DNA of 51,405 nucleotides from a virus: positions 1-51,405 of IMG/VR virus record IMGVR_UViG_3300031772_000051; one strand, 5' to 3'. Positions within the stretch are counted from its first letter, which is position 1; every line of letters starts with the position of its first letter. The position numbers and the translations under genes are program-made. This document shows, piece by piece, positions 34,335-43,196 of this stretch. Below the pieces are notes generated by a model. That model did not search any database. It had not been told where the DNA came from and saw only the letters and a list, made by a program, of their open reading frames with translations.

Positions 34335-35270
34335 ATGTTGGTGCAATCTCAGATTGTTGGGTTACTCAATGAATTGCTGAATCAGACTGCCCGTATGCGT
34401 AAGGGCGGTATGCAAGCGGTTTATTTCTGCCCCTGTTGTCATCACTACAAGCGCAAGTTGGAGATTAACCTAGAGACTGGACAGTGGCACTGTTGGACAT
34501 GCAATATCAAGGGGTCTTTCCTTGGGTCATTTCTGACCAAAGTCAAAGCACCGAAGACTTATCGGGATCGTCTTCTTAAACTGACGGGAGACGTTCGGTT
34601 TACGATGCAGAGCAAGTATGTGGCATCAGCCGAGGTTGCCCTTCCCGGGGAATTCCACCCCCTCTCCCAACCCAAAACCTCGCCGGAATATAAGAACGCC
34701 ATGATGTATCTGAAACGTCGTGGAATCATCCGTGAAGACATACTTAGATATAACATCGGTTATTGCGAGACTGGTCCATATGCATATCACATTATCGTTC
34801 CATCATACGATGCAAAAGGTAATCTGAATTTTTTCATGGGCAGACGCTATTACGAGAGTGAAGGAACAATTCCCCACAAAAAACCCGAAGTGTCAATGGA
34901 CCTTGTTGGGTTTGAAATCTTTATCAACTACAACGAACCACTCAATCTCTGTGAAGGTGTATTCGATGCCATTGCCATCCGCAATAATGCCGTTCCTCTT
35001 TTTGGAAAATACCCATCAAAGAAACTACGAGAAAAGATGATTATCAACGGCACGAAGCGAGTTAACATCGTGTTGGATAGTGATGCTTTGAGAGATGCTG
35101 TGAAGAACTATTCACTCCTGATAAAAGACGTTCCAAACATTGAGGTTCACGTTGTTAAGTTGAACGGCAAAGATCCGTCATCGCTTGGGTTTGAGCGAGT
35201 CTCGGATCTGATTAACACGTCTAGGGAATTTGACTTTACCGATTTACTGAATTACGAACTAGGATTATGA
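34335..35270 (+). CDS. 61: DNA primase (DnaG/gp61-type, zinc ribbon plus TOPRIM)
   Basis: 311 residues (T4 gp61 has 342). A zinc ribbon lies at residues 32-56 (Cys32, Cys35, Cys53, Cys56; FCPCC then HCWTC). The middle (YLKRRGIIREDILRYNIGYC) is the usual primase linker. The TOPRIM domain follows, with the glutamate of LCEGVFDAIAI near residue 205 and the acidic DSD motif of VNIVLDSDA near residue 247. It makes RNA primers for lagging-strand synthesis; in T4 it works with the gp41 helicase, which is not in this window. Its stop overlaps the next ATG (ATGA), so primase and recombination nuclease are translated together. Confidence 0.88.
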   Translation: MLVQSQIVGLLNELLNQTARMRKGGMQAVYFCPCCHHYKRKLEINLETGQWHCWTCNIKGSFLGSFLTKVKAPKTYRDRLLKLTGDVRFTMQSKYVASAEVALPGEFHPLSQPKTSPEYKNAMMYLKRRGIIREDILRYNIGYCETGPYAYHIIVPSYDAKGNLNFFMGRRYYESEGTIPHKKPEVSMDLVGFEIFINYNEPLNLCEGVFDAIAIRNNAVPLFGKYPSKKLREKMIINGTKRVNIVLDSDALRDAVKNYSLLIKDVPNIEVHVVKLNGKDPSSLGFERVSDLINTSREFDFTDLLNYELGL

Positions 35271-38200
35271 TAACTGTACTTGCCTCACCATTTCCAAAAT
35301 ACACCAATATTCTGCATGTCGCAGACATCCATATCCGTCTGAATAAGCGACATGATGAATACAAGGAGGTATTCGCCAACCTCTATGAAGAAGTTAAGCA
35401 AACGCCACCGGAGACCGTGGTAGCGTTGTTAGGCGACGTATTTCATAGCAAGTCGGATTTGAGTCCTGAGTGTATTCAAATGGCGACGGATTTGTTCAAG
35501 GCACTTGCTGACATTCGTCCACTGGTTCTCATTGCGGGCAACCACGACGCCACATTGTCAAATAAGAGTCGCTTGGATAGTTTGACTCCTCTGGTTGATT
35601 CTCTCAATCATCCCAACTTGTTTTATCTCAAGACCACGGGTCTGTATGGATTTGGAAACATTCTGTGGAACAACATGGGCGTGTTTGACGCCCCCGAACA
35701 CTACATCGCAGGTAACACCATTCCTGACATTTACCGCAATCAGTATGAGCACGTCATCGCCATGTTCCACGGGGCGGTAGATAAGGCGGCGTTGGAGACG
35801 GGATATGCCATCAGCAACCCTGCTATTATGAACCCGTTATTTGACTACAACGATATTGCGTTGCTCGGGGACATACATAAGAAGCAAGATATGCAGGACT
35901 ATGCGCCTGACGACCACAAACCATGCATACATTACGTCGGCAGCATGATTCAACAGAATCATGGTGAAGGTCTGCGTGGTCACGGATATTCATTGTGGGA
36001 CTTGAAGACTCGCACTTACGAATTTTACGAACTCAGGAACGATTATGGATACTTTACGGTTGACGTGAATAAGGGACAGCTCACAACCGACTTAAAAGAC
36101 CTTCCCAAGAAGGTGCGTCTTCGTCTCAAGTGTTACGACAGTATTGCGTCCGAAGTTAAGGCAGTCATTTCCAAAATAAAGGAATTGGCACTCGTCGTGG
36201 AAACTGCCTATGTCCGCATGGATCAAGAGCGAGACAAAAAAGACATCATTCCACTCTGTAAAGACATCGTTCTGACCGACCTGACGAACGTTGATTATCA
36301 GAATCGTCTCATCACTGAGTTCTTACAGAAGAAGGTTCTAATCACAGACCAATCCAAAATTGATGAGATTTTGAAAATCAATCGAAACACGAATTTGCTC
36401 ATTAAGCGTGACGAATTTGCTCGCAATCTCAAGTGGAAACCCATCCGATTTGAGTTTGACAATATGTTCACGTATGGAGAGAACAACGTTGTGGATTTCA
36501 CATCTATGGCGGGAGTGTATGGAATATTTGGACCGAACAAATCCGGTAAATCAAGCATTCTTTCAGCAATCATTTTCTGTCTGTTTGACAAATTTGATCG
36601 TGGGTTTAAGGGGGTTCACGTCATGAACGTGCAGAAGACCTCATTCAAATGCAAATTGGAGTTTGAAATTTCCGGCGTGCGCTACTTCATTGAACGCAAG
36701 GGTTCTACGACTCGTTCCGGCAATGTCAAGGTAGATGTGAAATTCTGGAAGATGGAGAATGGGGTGGAGGAAGAATTGCACGGCACGGCAAGACGTGACA
36801 CCAACGATATTATCCGTGACTACATTGGAACATATGAGGATTTCATTCTCACAGCAGCATCATTCCAAAGTGCTAAGAATCTATCGTCATTCATTGACAT
36901 GGGTAACAGCGAGAGAAAAGACCTCATGGTTCAATTCATTGGGTTAAACGTCTTTGACCGCCTACAGGAGTCGGCAGGAGAACGAAATAAGGAACTGAAT
37001 GCCGTTCTAAAACTCCACAAAGACAAGAACTATCCACATGAAATTCAGCAGAACGACAGTGCGTTGGCACATGCCGTTTCTCTCTTCGATGAAAACCAGA
37101 AAGAAGTGGATAGTCTCAAGAAGCAGATTGCCGACGTTAATAACCAAATCATCTCGGAGACTGCCAACCTGATTCGTTTGGATGCAGAAGTTCCGACCAA
37201 TCTTCCCGCCTTGGAAACCAAGAAGACATCTTCCGAAAATTCGGTTAAACAGAAGCGGCAGGCGTTGGAAGGATTTAAGACTCTGCTCTCCGAGAAAGAA
37301 AAGACGGTTGCAGACCTAAATGCACAAATCAAGAAGATTGAAGAGTCCAATTTGGTTGAGAGTCACAAAACTTACAAGTCTCTTTCGGATAAAATTAACG
37401 AAGTCAAGCAGAAGATGGATCTTAAGAAGGTTGAGATTAAGGGTAAGTTGGAAAAGGTCGCTCGTCTGGATAAACATGAGTATGACCCGAATTGCAAATT
37501 TTGCACCAACAATGATTTCGTCAAAGATGCGAGTAAAGCAAAGAAACAGTTGTCCGACGATAAAAAGGAAGCGGACAAAATGTTGGAGCATCTGGATAAT
37601 CTTAGGAGTGAACTCGCCAAGTTCGTTTGGGTTGAACAGGTGTATGAAACCTATACCAAGGCACTGACAGACCGAAGCAAGGTCAAGGATGAAGCGGCAG
37701 TTTTGAGCCGCAACATCATTGTCACGACGAATGAGTTAGAAAAGTTGGACACGGTTCTTAAAGAAGCAACCCACCAAATTGAACTGTATCATCGCAACGA
37801 AGCGTCAGTAATGATGAATGAAAGAGTACAGGCGAAAATCGGAACATATCGCAATACTCTCACTCGCTTAGACGTGGAGTTTCAACGTCAGAATCGCTTG
37901 TTGATGGATATTTCTGGAAAGCGGGAACTTTTCCGCAGCACCATCGAAACCTTGACCAAAACCATGAAGGAGGTTGCGGAGTTGGAAAATGAATCAGACT
38001 CTTATCAGCACTACATGCTGGCGGTGGGGCGTGATGGTATTCCCTATCAAGTTATCTGCAATACTGTGCCAGAGATTGAGAAGGAAGTGAACTCCATCCT
38101 AAGTCAAGTGGTGGATTACACCATTCAGTTTGAGACGGATGGTAAGAACATCATCCCCTACGTCGTTTATGAGTATGGTCGTTGGCCAATTGAGTTGACA

Positions 38201-38473
38201 TCGGGATATGAGCGGTTTGTTGCGTCTATTGCCATTCGTGTCGCTCTCACAAACATATCCAATCTCCCCAAAACGACCTTCTTGGCGATTGATGAGGGAT
38301 TTGGAACACTTGACCCCGACAATCTGGCGTCCATGTACACGCTCTTCTCCTTTTTGAAGAATAATTTTGACTTCGTATTGGTGATTTCTCACCTTGATGC
38401 CCTCAAGGATGCTGTGGACAAACAGATAGAGATCAAGCGGGAAGGCAACTTCAGTAAGGTTATTTTTGAGTGA
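35267..38473 (+). CDS. Single-chain Mre11/Rad50-like (gp47-gp46 fusion) recombination nuclease
   Basis: 1068 residues uniting two proteins that are separate in T4 (gp47, 339 residues; gp46, 560). Residues 1-340 carry the metallophosphoesterase motifs of Mre11/SbcD: HVADIHIR, LLGDVFHSK, IAGNHDATL, AMFHGAVD and LLGDIHKKQ. From about 390 the Rad50/SbcC ATPase begins, with Walker A GIFGPNKSGKSS. A long coiled coil follows, with a zinc hook at Cys743 and Cys746 (NCKFC). The signature motif (LTSGYERFVASIAIR, near 977) and Walker B (TTFLAIDEGFGTLD, near 1004) close the protein. The enzyme resects DNA ends for recombination-dependent replication and host DNA breakdown. No internal stop or frameshift is seen. 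Confidence 0.92.
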   Translation: MITVLASPFPKYTNILHVADIHIRLNKRHDEYKEVFANLYEEVKQTPPETVVALLGDVFHSKSDLSPECIQMATDLFKALADIRPLVLIAGNHDATLSNKSRLDSLTPLVDSLNHPNLFYLKTTGLYGFGNILWNNMGVFDAPEHYIAGNTIPDIYRNQYEHVIAMFHGAVDKAALETGYAISNPAIMNPLFDYNDIALLGDIHKKQDMQDYAPDDHKPCIHYVGSMIQQNHGEGLRGHGYSLWDLKTRTYEFYELRNDYGYFTVDVNKGQLTTDLKDLPKKVRLRLKCYDSIASEVKAVISKIKELALVVETAYVRMDQERDKKDIIPLCKDIVLTDLTNVDYQNRLITEFLQKKVLITDQSKIDEILKINRNTNLLIKRDEFARNLKWKPIRFEFDNMFTYGENNVVDFTSMAGVYGIFGPNKSGKSSILSAIIFCLFDKFDRGFKGVHVMNVQKTSFKCKLEFEISGVRYFIERKGSTTRSGNVKVDVKFWKMENGVEEELHGTARRDTNDIIRDYIGTYEDFILTAASFQSAKNLSSFIDMGNSERKDLMVQFIGLNVFDRLQESAGERNKELNAVLKLHKDKNYPHEIQQNDSALAHAVSLFDENQKEVDSLKKQIADVNNQIISETANLIRLDAEVPTNLPALETKKTSSENSVKQKRQALEGFKTLLSEKEKTVADLNAQIKKIEESNLVESHKTYKSLSDKINEVKQKMDLKKVEIKGKLEKVARLDKHEYDPNCKFCTNNDFVKDASKAKKQLSDDKKEADKMLEHLDNLRSELAKFVWVEQVYETYTKALTDRSKVKDEAAVLSRNIIVTTNELEKLDTVLKEATHQIELYHRNEASVMMNERVQAKIGTYRNTLTRLDVEFQRQNRLLMDISGKRELFRSTIETLTKTMKEVAELENESDSYQHYMLAVGRDGIPYQVICNTVPEIEKEVNSILSQVVDYTIQFETDGKNIIPYVVYEYGRWPIELTSGYERFVASIAIRVALTNISNLPKTTFLAIDEGFGTLDPDNLASMYTLFSFLKNNFDFVLVISHLDALKDAVDKQIEIKREGNFSKVIFE

Positions 38474-38482
38474 TGTCTATAT

Positions 38483-38511
38483 GTATTCAGGGGCAGTGTG
38501 CCCTTGAATAC
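38483..38511 (+). other. Hairpin ending two bases before the ATG of the 756-aa gene
   Basis: A 12-bp stem with one G-T wobble (GTATTCAGGGGC paired with GCCCTTGAATAC) and a 5-base loop AGTGT. No T run follows, and no ribosome site is seen outside the stem. It may regulate translation or mark a processed 5' end. Confidence 0.6.
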
Positions 38512-38513
38512 TT

Positions 38514-40784
38514 ATGGCTCAATTGTTGTCCAGTTTCGGAAAAAAGGGTGTCAATCTAGGACTTTTAGTCCTTAAACCCGACATCGAAGATACCAGTTAC
38601 CTATCAAAATACTTCGTTATTGCCGAGTTCAACCCTGTCTTTACAGGTGGAAAAAACCCAGTGGCATTCAACGGGTCATCCCTCCTAAAGGCCGGAACTG
38701 AAATTCAAGTTGAGTGTCTCGACTCCAATGGCAATTCTCTCTACATAGAGCGTCCTGACAGCAATGTATCCTATTCTGACGTAGCAAACTTCTTAATATC
38801 CATCGGCGTTTACGAGGAGACTTACAACGGTGCCGGAAAACTTATCTTATTGGGAACCACGGTCAAGGGGGAAACTGTCCGTTGGATTGGAAACATCGCA
38901 ATTGATAAGACGTTGCAAAATACCTCCAAGGTTAGATTCTATAATAAACCGACGATTGAATCTCGTGGTCTGTTGTATCCAATCGTAACAAACAACACCG
39001 CCGACCTATTGACCAAGACCGTCAATTTTTACGGAAACTTCTACTCGCTTGCAGTAACCCCCAAGAAGGATGTCAACCGAAAGTCGATCAACCCAAAGAA
39101 AGCGGATATTGACTATCGTATCATTTTGAATATTCCCGACTCTCAGGCGGGACCAACCTTGTTTCCAACCAAGTCTTTCAATACTCAGATGGAGGGACAA
39201 TCCATCACCGTTACAAGCACCACGCTTCAAGTTCCATATTCTTATGTCACCAAAGATACGAGGCAGACTGCTTCGTTCACAATAAAAAACATTCTGGACA
39301 GCAAAACGATGCAGGTTAGTGATCCATTTTTCTACACTGTAGGAAAGGACCAGTTTGTTACGAATGTCAACGAAGGAACATTTACTTCGTCTTACACATG
39401 GACTGCATACAATACTGCGTCGGACGACTATCTGAAATTTGTTGACGTATCAACCGGGGCAACCACATACATCAAGCAGTCATATGCCGAAGTAGTTTAT
39501 AGAAACATAAGACCCTTTTCTGGATTCGTTGCTCGCCACAAACTTTATAGAAAGAGTTTGGTTTACCCCGGAGATTTCCAACTTATAGCAGACGAACCTC
39601 TCAATGCATTGGAATTGCTGACAGATCCAATCACCAATAACAAGACGTATGCTTTGATGGGGTCTTTTTACAATCAGTCACATATTCAAAGATATTGGTT
39701 TACCAGTTCGGTCTTCATGGCGGTTTCGCATTCTGTAAAACCGTATATTGATGCAATGAAGATTTCGACCAGTCAATATTCGCAGATGGATGGAACGCAA
39801 TATGTCATTGTAAAGGCAGATTCAATCAACACGGTCAACGACAGGATTTACTATCCATATGATAGCGAATCATTTAATAGAATATCTGGTTCGGCATACA
39901 ACTCAAATTTCATTTCTCTAAAGGCGGGAGCGTTGTACGTTTTGTCTGCGAATGTGGTCATGGAAAAAACCAAAACAACGCATGACGCCAAGATCGATTT
40001 TTACTTCACTAGCTCAAGTCCACGAATAAACATAGAAAAAGATTACATCAGTCCGTATGGATTGAAGCTGGGTACGGTTGCCACAAACGAAAATACTACC
40101 ATAAAAGTGTTTTCAGACAAACAGTACCTATATTTCACGCCGAACTCAGACTATTATGGAACTATGGTAATTGTGCCGTTCCACTGTAGCGTAACTCTTT
40201 CGGAGTTGTCATTAAAGGTTTACAGCGATTATGGATTTTCTCCTGATCTTTTGTTTACAAAAATACCGTTCAAAGTAAACGTCGCCAATGAACCTTTTCA
40301 ATTGAAGGCAGAGTTGTATGATATCAACTCTACTTTGGTGTATTCCAACCTGTCAACGATTCAGACGTTTGACCCCAACGGAGAGAGTCTGTATGCGTTC
40401 AATGGAAATGGACTTTCAGACCCAACCCTACTTACCTTCGTATCTGGAAGTTTGACTATTTCTCAGAGCTTGTATATTCCAAACATTGGGAGTTGCCCGG
40501 TTCTTGGAACCCGACTCTTGGGTTGGAAGTTCCCCACACATTTTCCTCCCAATCCAGCATTGGGCGACGGCGCAGTGTGTTACACAAACGTCTCTGATTT
40601 GAGTAATGTTGAAGATGACTACGTAAATTTGACCACAACACAGGGAACAATCAGCACAACCAAAACTGCTAGGTCAATTGCAGTTAAATATACTGGAAGT
40701 GCCGTGGCGGATGGACTTCTTACAGGACCGTTTGGAAAAAGAATTTGGATAAACCCCGCCGGAACAAAAACCGTCTTTTCTTAA
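38514..40784 (+). CDS. Probable virion protein, 756 aa, unknown
   Basis: The N terminus (LLVLKPDIEDTSYLSKYFVI, FNGSSLLKAGTEIQVECLDS, GNSLYIERPD) has an Ig-like beta pattern seen in tail/baseplate proteins of large phages. The rest is rich in Tyr, Ser, Thr and Asn, with strands such as YKRKSLVYPGDFQ-like segments and a Gly-rich C terminus. The composition matches the tail proteins at 10-31 kb rather than the enzymes beside it, yet it lies between the recombination nuclease and the packaging genes. A structural role is inferred; no family was recognised. Confidence 0.6.
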   Translation: MAQLLSSFGKKGVNLGLLVLKPDIEDTSYLSKYFVIAEFNPVFTGGKNPVAFNGSSLLKAGTEIQVECLDSNGNSLYIERPDSNVSYSDVANFLISIGVYEETYNGAGKLILLGTTVKGETVRWIGNIAIDKTLQNTSKVRFYNKPTIESRGLLYPIVTNNTADLLTKTVNFYGNFYSLAVTPKKDVNRKSINPKKADIDYRIILNIPDSQAGPTLFPTKSFNTQMEGQSITVTSTTLQVPYSYVTKDTRQTASFTIKNILDSKTMQVSDPFFYTVGKDQFVTNVNEGTFTSSYTWTAYNTASDDYLKFVDVSTGATTYIKQSYAEVVYRNIRPFSGFVARHKLYRKSLVYPGDFQLIADEPLNALELLTDPITNNKTYALMGSFYNQSHIQRYWFTSSVFMAVSHSVKPYIDAMKISTSQYSQMDGTQYVIVKADSINTVNDRIYYPYDSESFNRISGSAYNSNFISLKAGALYVLSANVVMEKTKTTHDAKIDFYFTSSSPRINIEKDYISPYGLKLGTVATNENTTIKVFSDKQYLYFTPNSDYYGTMVIVPFHCSVTLSELSLKVYSDYGFSPDLLFTKIPFKVNVANEPFQLKAELYDINSTLVYSNLSTIQTFDPNGESLYAFNGNGLSDPTLLTFVSGSLTISQSLYIPNIGSCPVLGTRLLGWKFPTHFPPNPALGDGAVCYTNVSDLSNVEDDYVNLTTTQGTISTTKTARSIAVKYTGSAVADGLLTGPFGKRIWINPAGTKTVFS

Positions 40785-40837
40785 CATTTTATACCATTGG
40801 TATTGATATGTAGATATGGTAACAAGGATATACAGTT

Positions 40838-41488
40838 ATGAAACGTGGAGTAAACAAGAGCAATATTGACATTTTGAAGGACTACGTAGCGGGCGTTCGT
40901 CCTTTTGTACAAGTTGGTTACACAGGTAACGAAAAAAAGTATCGTCGCAATGGTGATAAGTGGAAAGACTCCGATGGAGTGGAATGGGAAATGAGGGGCG
41001 GAAGAACTATCCGAATAACCAAGACCCAAGGCGACATGATCCGTGAGTTGATTACCCAAAAATGCAAGTGTGGGCAAGTCATAAAATGGGGAAGTAAGTT
41101 GGATCAGAAATTTTTCAATCGCACAGGGTTGTGTGCCAACTGTCTCATTGATTACGAGACCAAACTCCGAATAGTTGGAGCATATCCAGATTACGAGAAC
41201 TACAAATTGATTTCTTACGAGCTTGGCGAAATCCTCGATATCACAAACCGATTGGAGGAAGTAATCAAGTTTTTCTCCCGAGATTCGGGCGATGTCACGA
41301 TGCTCTGTAACTCGGAAGGTTTCCTTGAACGATGGAAGCACAATAATCCTGAAGAGATTTTGATAGGAGCAAAGCGAGACTTGAAGCTCGCAAAGAAGCG
41401 GGTAGCGTTCCTTAAAAAGTCAAAAGCAGTAGCCAAGAAAAATTATTTGGCAAGTGCTCGCAAGTTCAAATTGGAAACGTATGTCTGA
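40838..41488 (+). CDS. Zinc-finger protein upstream of the terminase, 216 aa
   Basis: It has AAGGA about 13 bases before the ATG. The N-terminal half is basic (KKYRRNGDKWKDSDGVEWEM). Residues about 76-106 contain a zinc ribbon (KCKCGQVI, then LCANCLIDYE). The C-terminal half is a charged coiled coil (GAKRDLKLAKKRVAFLKKSK). Its last 8 bases overlap the terminase start. In T4 the small terminase gp16 holds this place, but the visible zinc ribbon is not a gp16 feature. A packaging-related DNA-binding role is a reasonable inference only. Confidence 0.65.
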   Translation: MKRGVNKSNIDILKDYVAGVRPFVQVGYTGNEKKYRRNGDKWKDSDGVEWEMRGGRTIRITKTQGDMIRELITQKCKCGQVIKWGSKLDQKFFNRTGLCANCLIDYETKLRIVGAYPDYENYKLISYELGEILDITNRLEEVIKFFSRDSGDVTMLCNSEGFLERWKHNNPEEILIGAKRDLKLAKKRVAFLKKSKAVAKKNYLASARKFKLETYV

Positions 41489-43130
41489 TAAACCGCAGAT
41501 TTCATATCAAGAAATAATCCGCCAAGAGTTCGCCAAGTGTGCTGCCTCTCCGGTATATTTCATGAAGCACTATGTCAAGATTAAACATCCAATTCGTGGA
41601 ATGGTGCTGTTTGACCTTTACAAGTTTCAAGAAGAGACTCTAACCTCATTTCACGATTTTCGATTCAACATCATCCTCAAGTCTCGTCAGATGGGCATAT
41701 CAACACTGGTCGCTGCATATTCGCTGTGGTTGATGACATTCAACAAGGATAAGAACATTCTTCTAATCTCGTTGAGACAAGATGATGCCAAAGACGTTGT
41801 TACCAAGGTTAGAGACGCCCAACAGGAACTTCCCACATGGCTCAAAGTGCAATGCATTGAAGATAACCGCTTATCTTTGAAGTTCTCAAATGGGTCTCAA
41901 ATCAAGGCGGCATCTACGACGAAGAAATCAGGTGTAGGTCAAGCACTATCCCTTCTTATTATTGACGAAGCTGCCCTTATTGATGAGGCATCTGAATTGT
42001 GGACTTCCGCTTCTCCTACGTTGTCAACTGGTGGTAACGCAATCATCCTCTCAACTCCTCGTGGTGTTGGTAACTGGTTTCATCAAATGTGGCAAGGGGC
42101 GGAAGAAAACAACGACGGGAAGGTTGGTAAAAACGGATTCCATCCGATTACCCTCCCGTGGCAGTTGCACCCCGAGCGTAATGAAGAGTGGAGACGGGTT
42201 GAGGGAGAGAAGCAAGGCAATCCCAAGAAAGCAGCACAAGAATTTGATTGTAACTTCCTTGCCTCCGGTGACAACGTGGTGGATCTTGCCATTGTAGAGT
42301 TCTACAAGAAGAACCGCCAGAAAGACCCGGTGGACATCCGTGGAGCAGATAGGGGACTGTGGATTTGGCACTATCCAGACTACTCCCACTCATACCTTGT
42401 ATGCGCCGACGTTGCCCGTGGTGATGGCGCAGACTTCTCCGCTGCTCATGTGATTGATATTACAGGCGAGACGCCAATTCAATGCGCCGAATATAAGGGA
42501 AACCTTGGAACCAAGGACTATGGAAATTTCCTCGTAGCACTCGCCACCGAATATAATAATGCTCTCTTGATTGTTGAGCGTGAAAACGTAGGTTGGGCAA
42601 CTCTTCAAGCCATCATTGATCGTGAGTATAAAAACACTTTTTATAGTTCCACCGACTTGAAATATGTGGACGTTCAGCGTCAACTGACAAATCGCTATGA
42701 CTCGGAAGAAAAGAAATTGGTTCCGGGATTCAGCACGAATATAAAAACACGTCCACTGGTTATCAACAACATAGAGATGTATTTCCGAAGTCAGGCAGTT
42801 GACATTTATTCCAAGAGAACACTAGCAGAATTGGACACTTTCATTTGGAAGAATGGAAAGGCGCAGGCAATGGATTCTTACAACGATGACTTGGTTATGG
42901 CGCTGGGAATCGGACTATGGGTTAGAGACACCGCTCTACGCCTTCGCCAAGAAGGAATGGACCTAACCCGGGCTTCACTTGGACAGATGCATATGACACG
43001 TCCTGTTGACACAAGTCCCGTTTACAAGCAAAATGCTGCCATCGCTGGGAAAAAATCGTGGGAGATGCAGACGGGCCGCCAAGGTAGGGGTAATCAGGGA
43101 ACCGAAGATATTCGCTGGCTTCTGGGGTAA
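41481..43130 (+). CDS. 17: Terminase large subunit, gp17
   Basis: 549 residues from the ATG at 41481 (MSDKPQISYQE), which overlaps the upstream stop; nine codons further upstream are in frame but not family-like. ATPase motifs: a variant Walker A, LKSRQMGISTL (near residue 67), Walker B LLIIDEAALID (near 160) and the coupling motif ILSTPRGVGNWF. The RNase H-like nuclease has its acidic residues in VCADVARGDGADF, LIVERENVGWATL and YNDDLVMALG. It pumps DNA into the prohead and cuts the concatemer. In T4 the P-loop is SRQLGKTT; here the usual lysine is isoleucine, with a lysine five residues earlier as in several other terminase families. Confidence 0.95.
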   Translation: MSDKPQISYQEIIRQEFAKCAASPVYFMKHYVKIKHPIRGMVLFDLYKFQEETLTSFHDFRFNIILKSRQMGISTLVAAYSLWLMTFNKDKNILLISLRQDDAKDVVTKVRDAQQELPTWLKVQCIEDNRLSLKFSNGSQIKAASTTKKSGVGQALSLLIIDEAALIDEASELWTSASPTLSTGGNAIILSTPRGVGNWFHQMWQGAEENNDGKVGKNGFHPITLPWQLHPERNEEWRRVEGEKQGNPKKAAQEFDCNFLASGDNVVDLAIVEFYKKNRQKDPVDIRGADRGLWIWHYPDYSHSYLVCADVARGDGADFSAAHVIDITGETPIQCAEYKGNLGTKDYGNFLVALATEYNNALLIVERENVGWATLQAIIDREYKNTFYSSTDLKYVDVQRQLTNRYDSEEKKLVPGFSTNIKTRPLVINNIEMYFRSQAVDIYSKRTLAELDTFIWKNGKAQAMDSYNDDLVMALGIGLWVRDTALRLRQEGMDLTRASLGQMHMTRPVDTSPVYKQNAAIAGKKSWEMQTGRQGRGNQGTEDIRWLLG

Positions 43131-43137
43131 TTCTCTA

Positions 43138-43145
43138 TATTTATA
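43138..43145 (+). promoter_or_regulatory. TATTTATA motif, candidate late promoter of the portal operon
   Basis: It lies 7 bases after the terminase stop and 52 before the portal ATG, leaving room for a normal leader. A T4-spaced start near 43151 would put a 6-bp hairpin (GGGGAA with TTCTCC, 43149-43163) at the 5' end. AAGGA stands before the portal ATG. Confidence 0.5.
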
Positions 43146-43196
43146 GCAGGGGAATTGTTCTCCATACACATACACACAAAGACAGAAGGATAAAAT

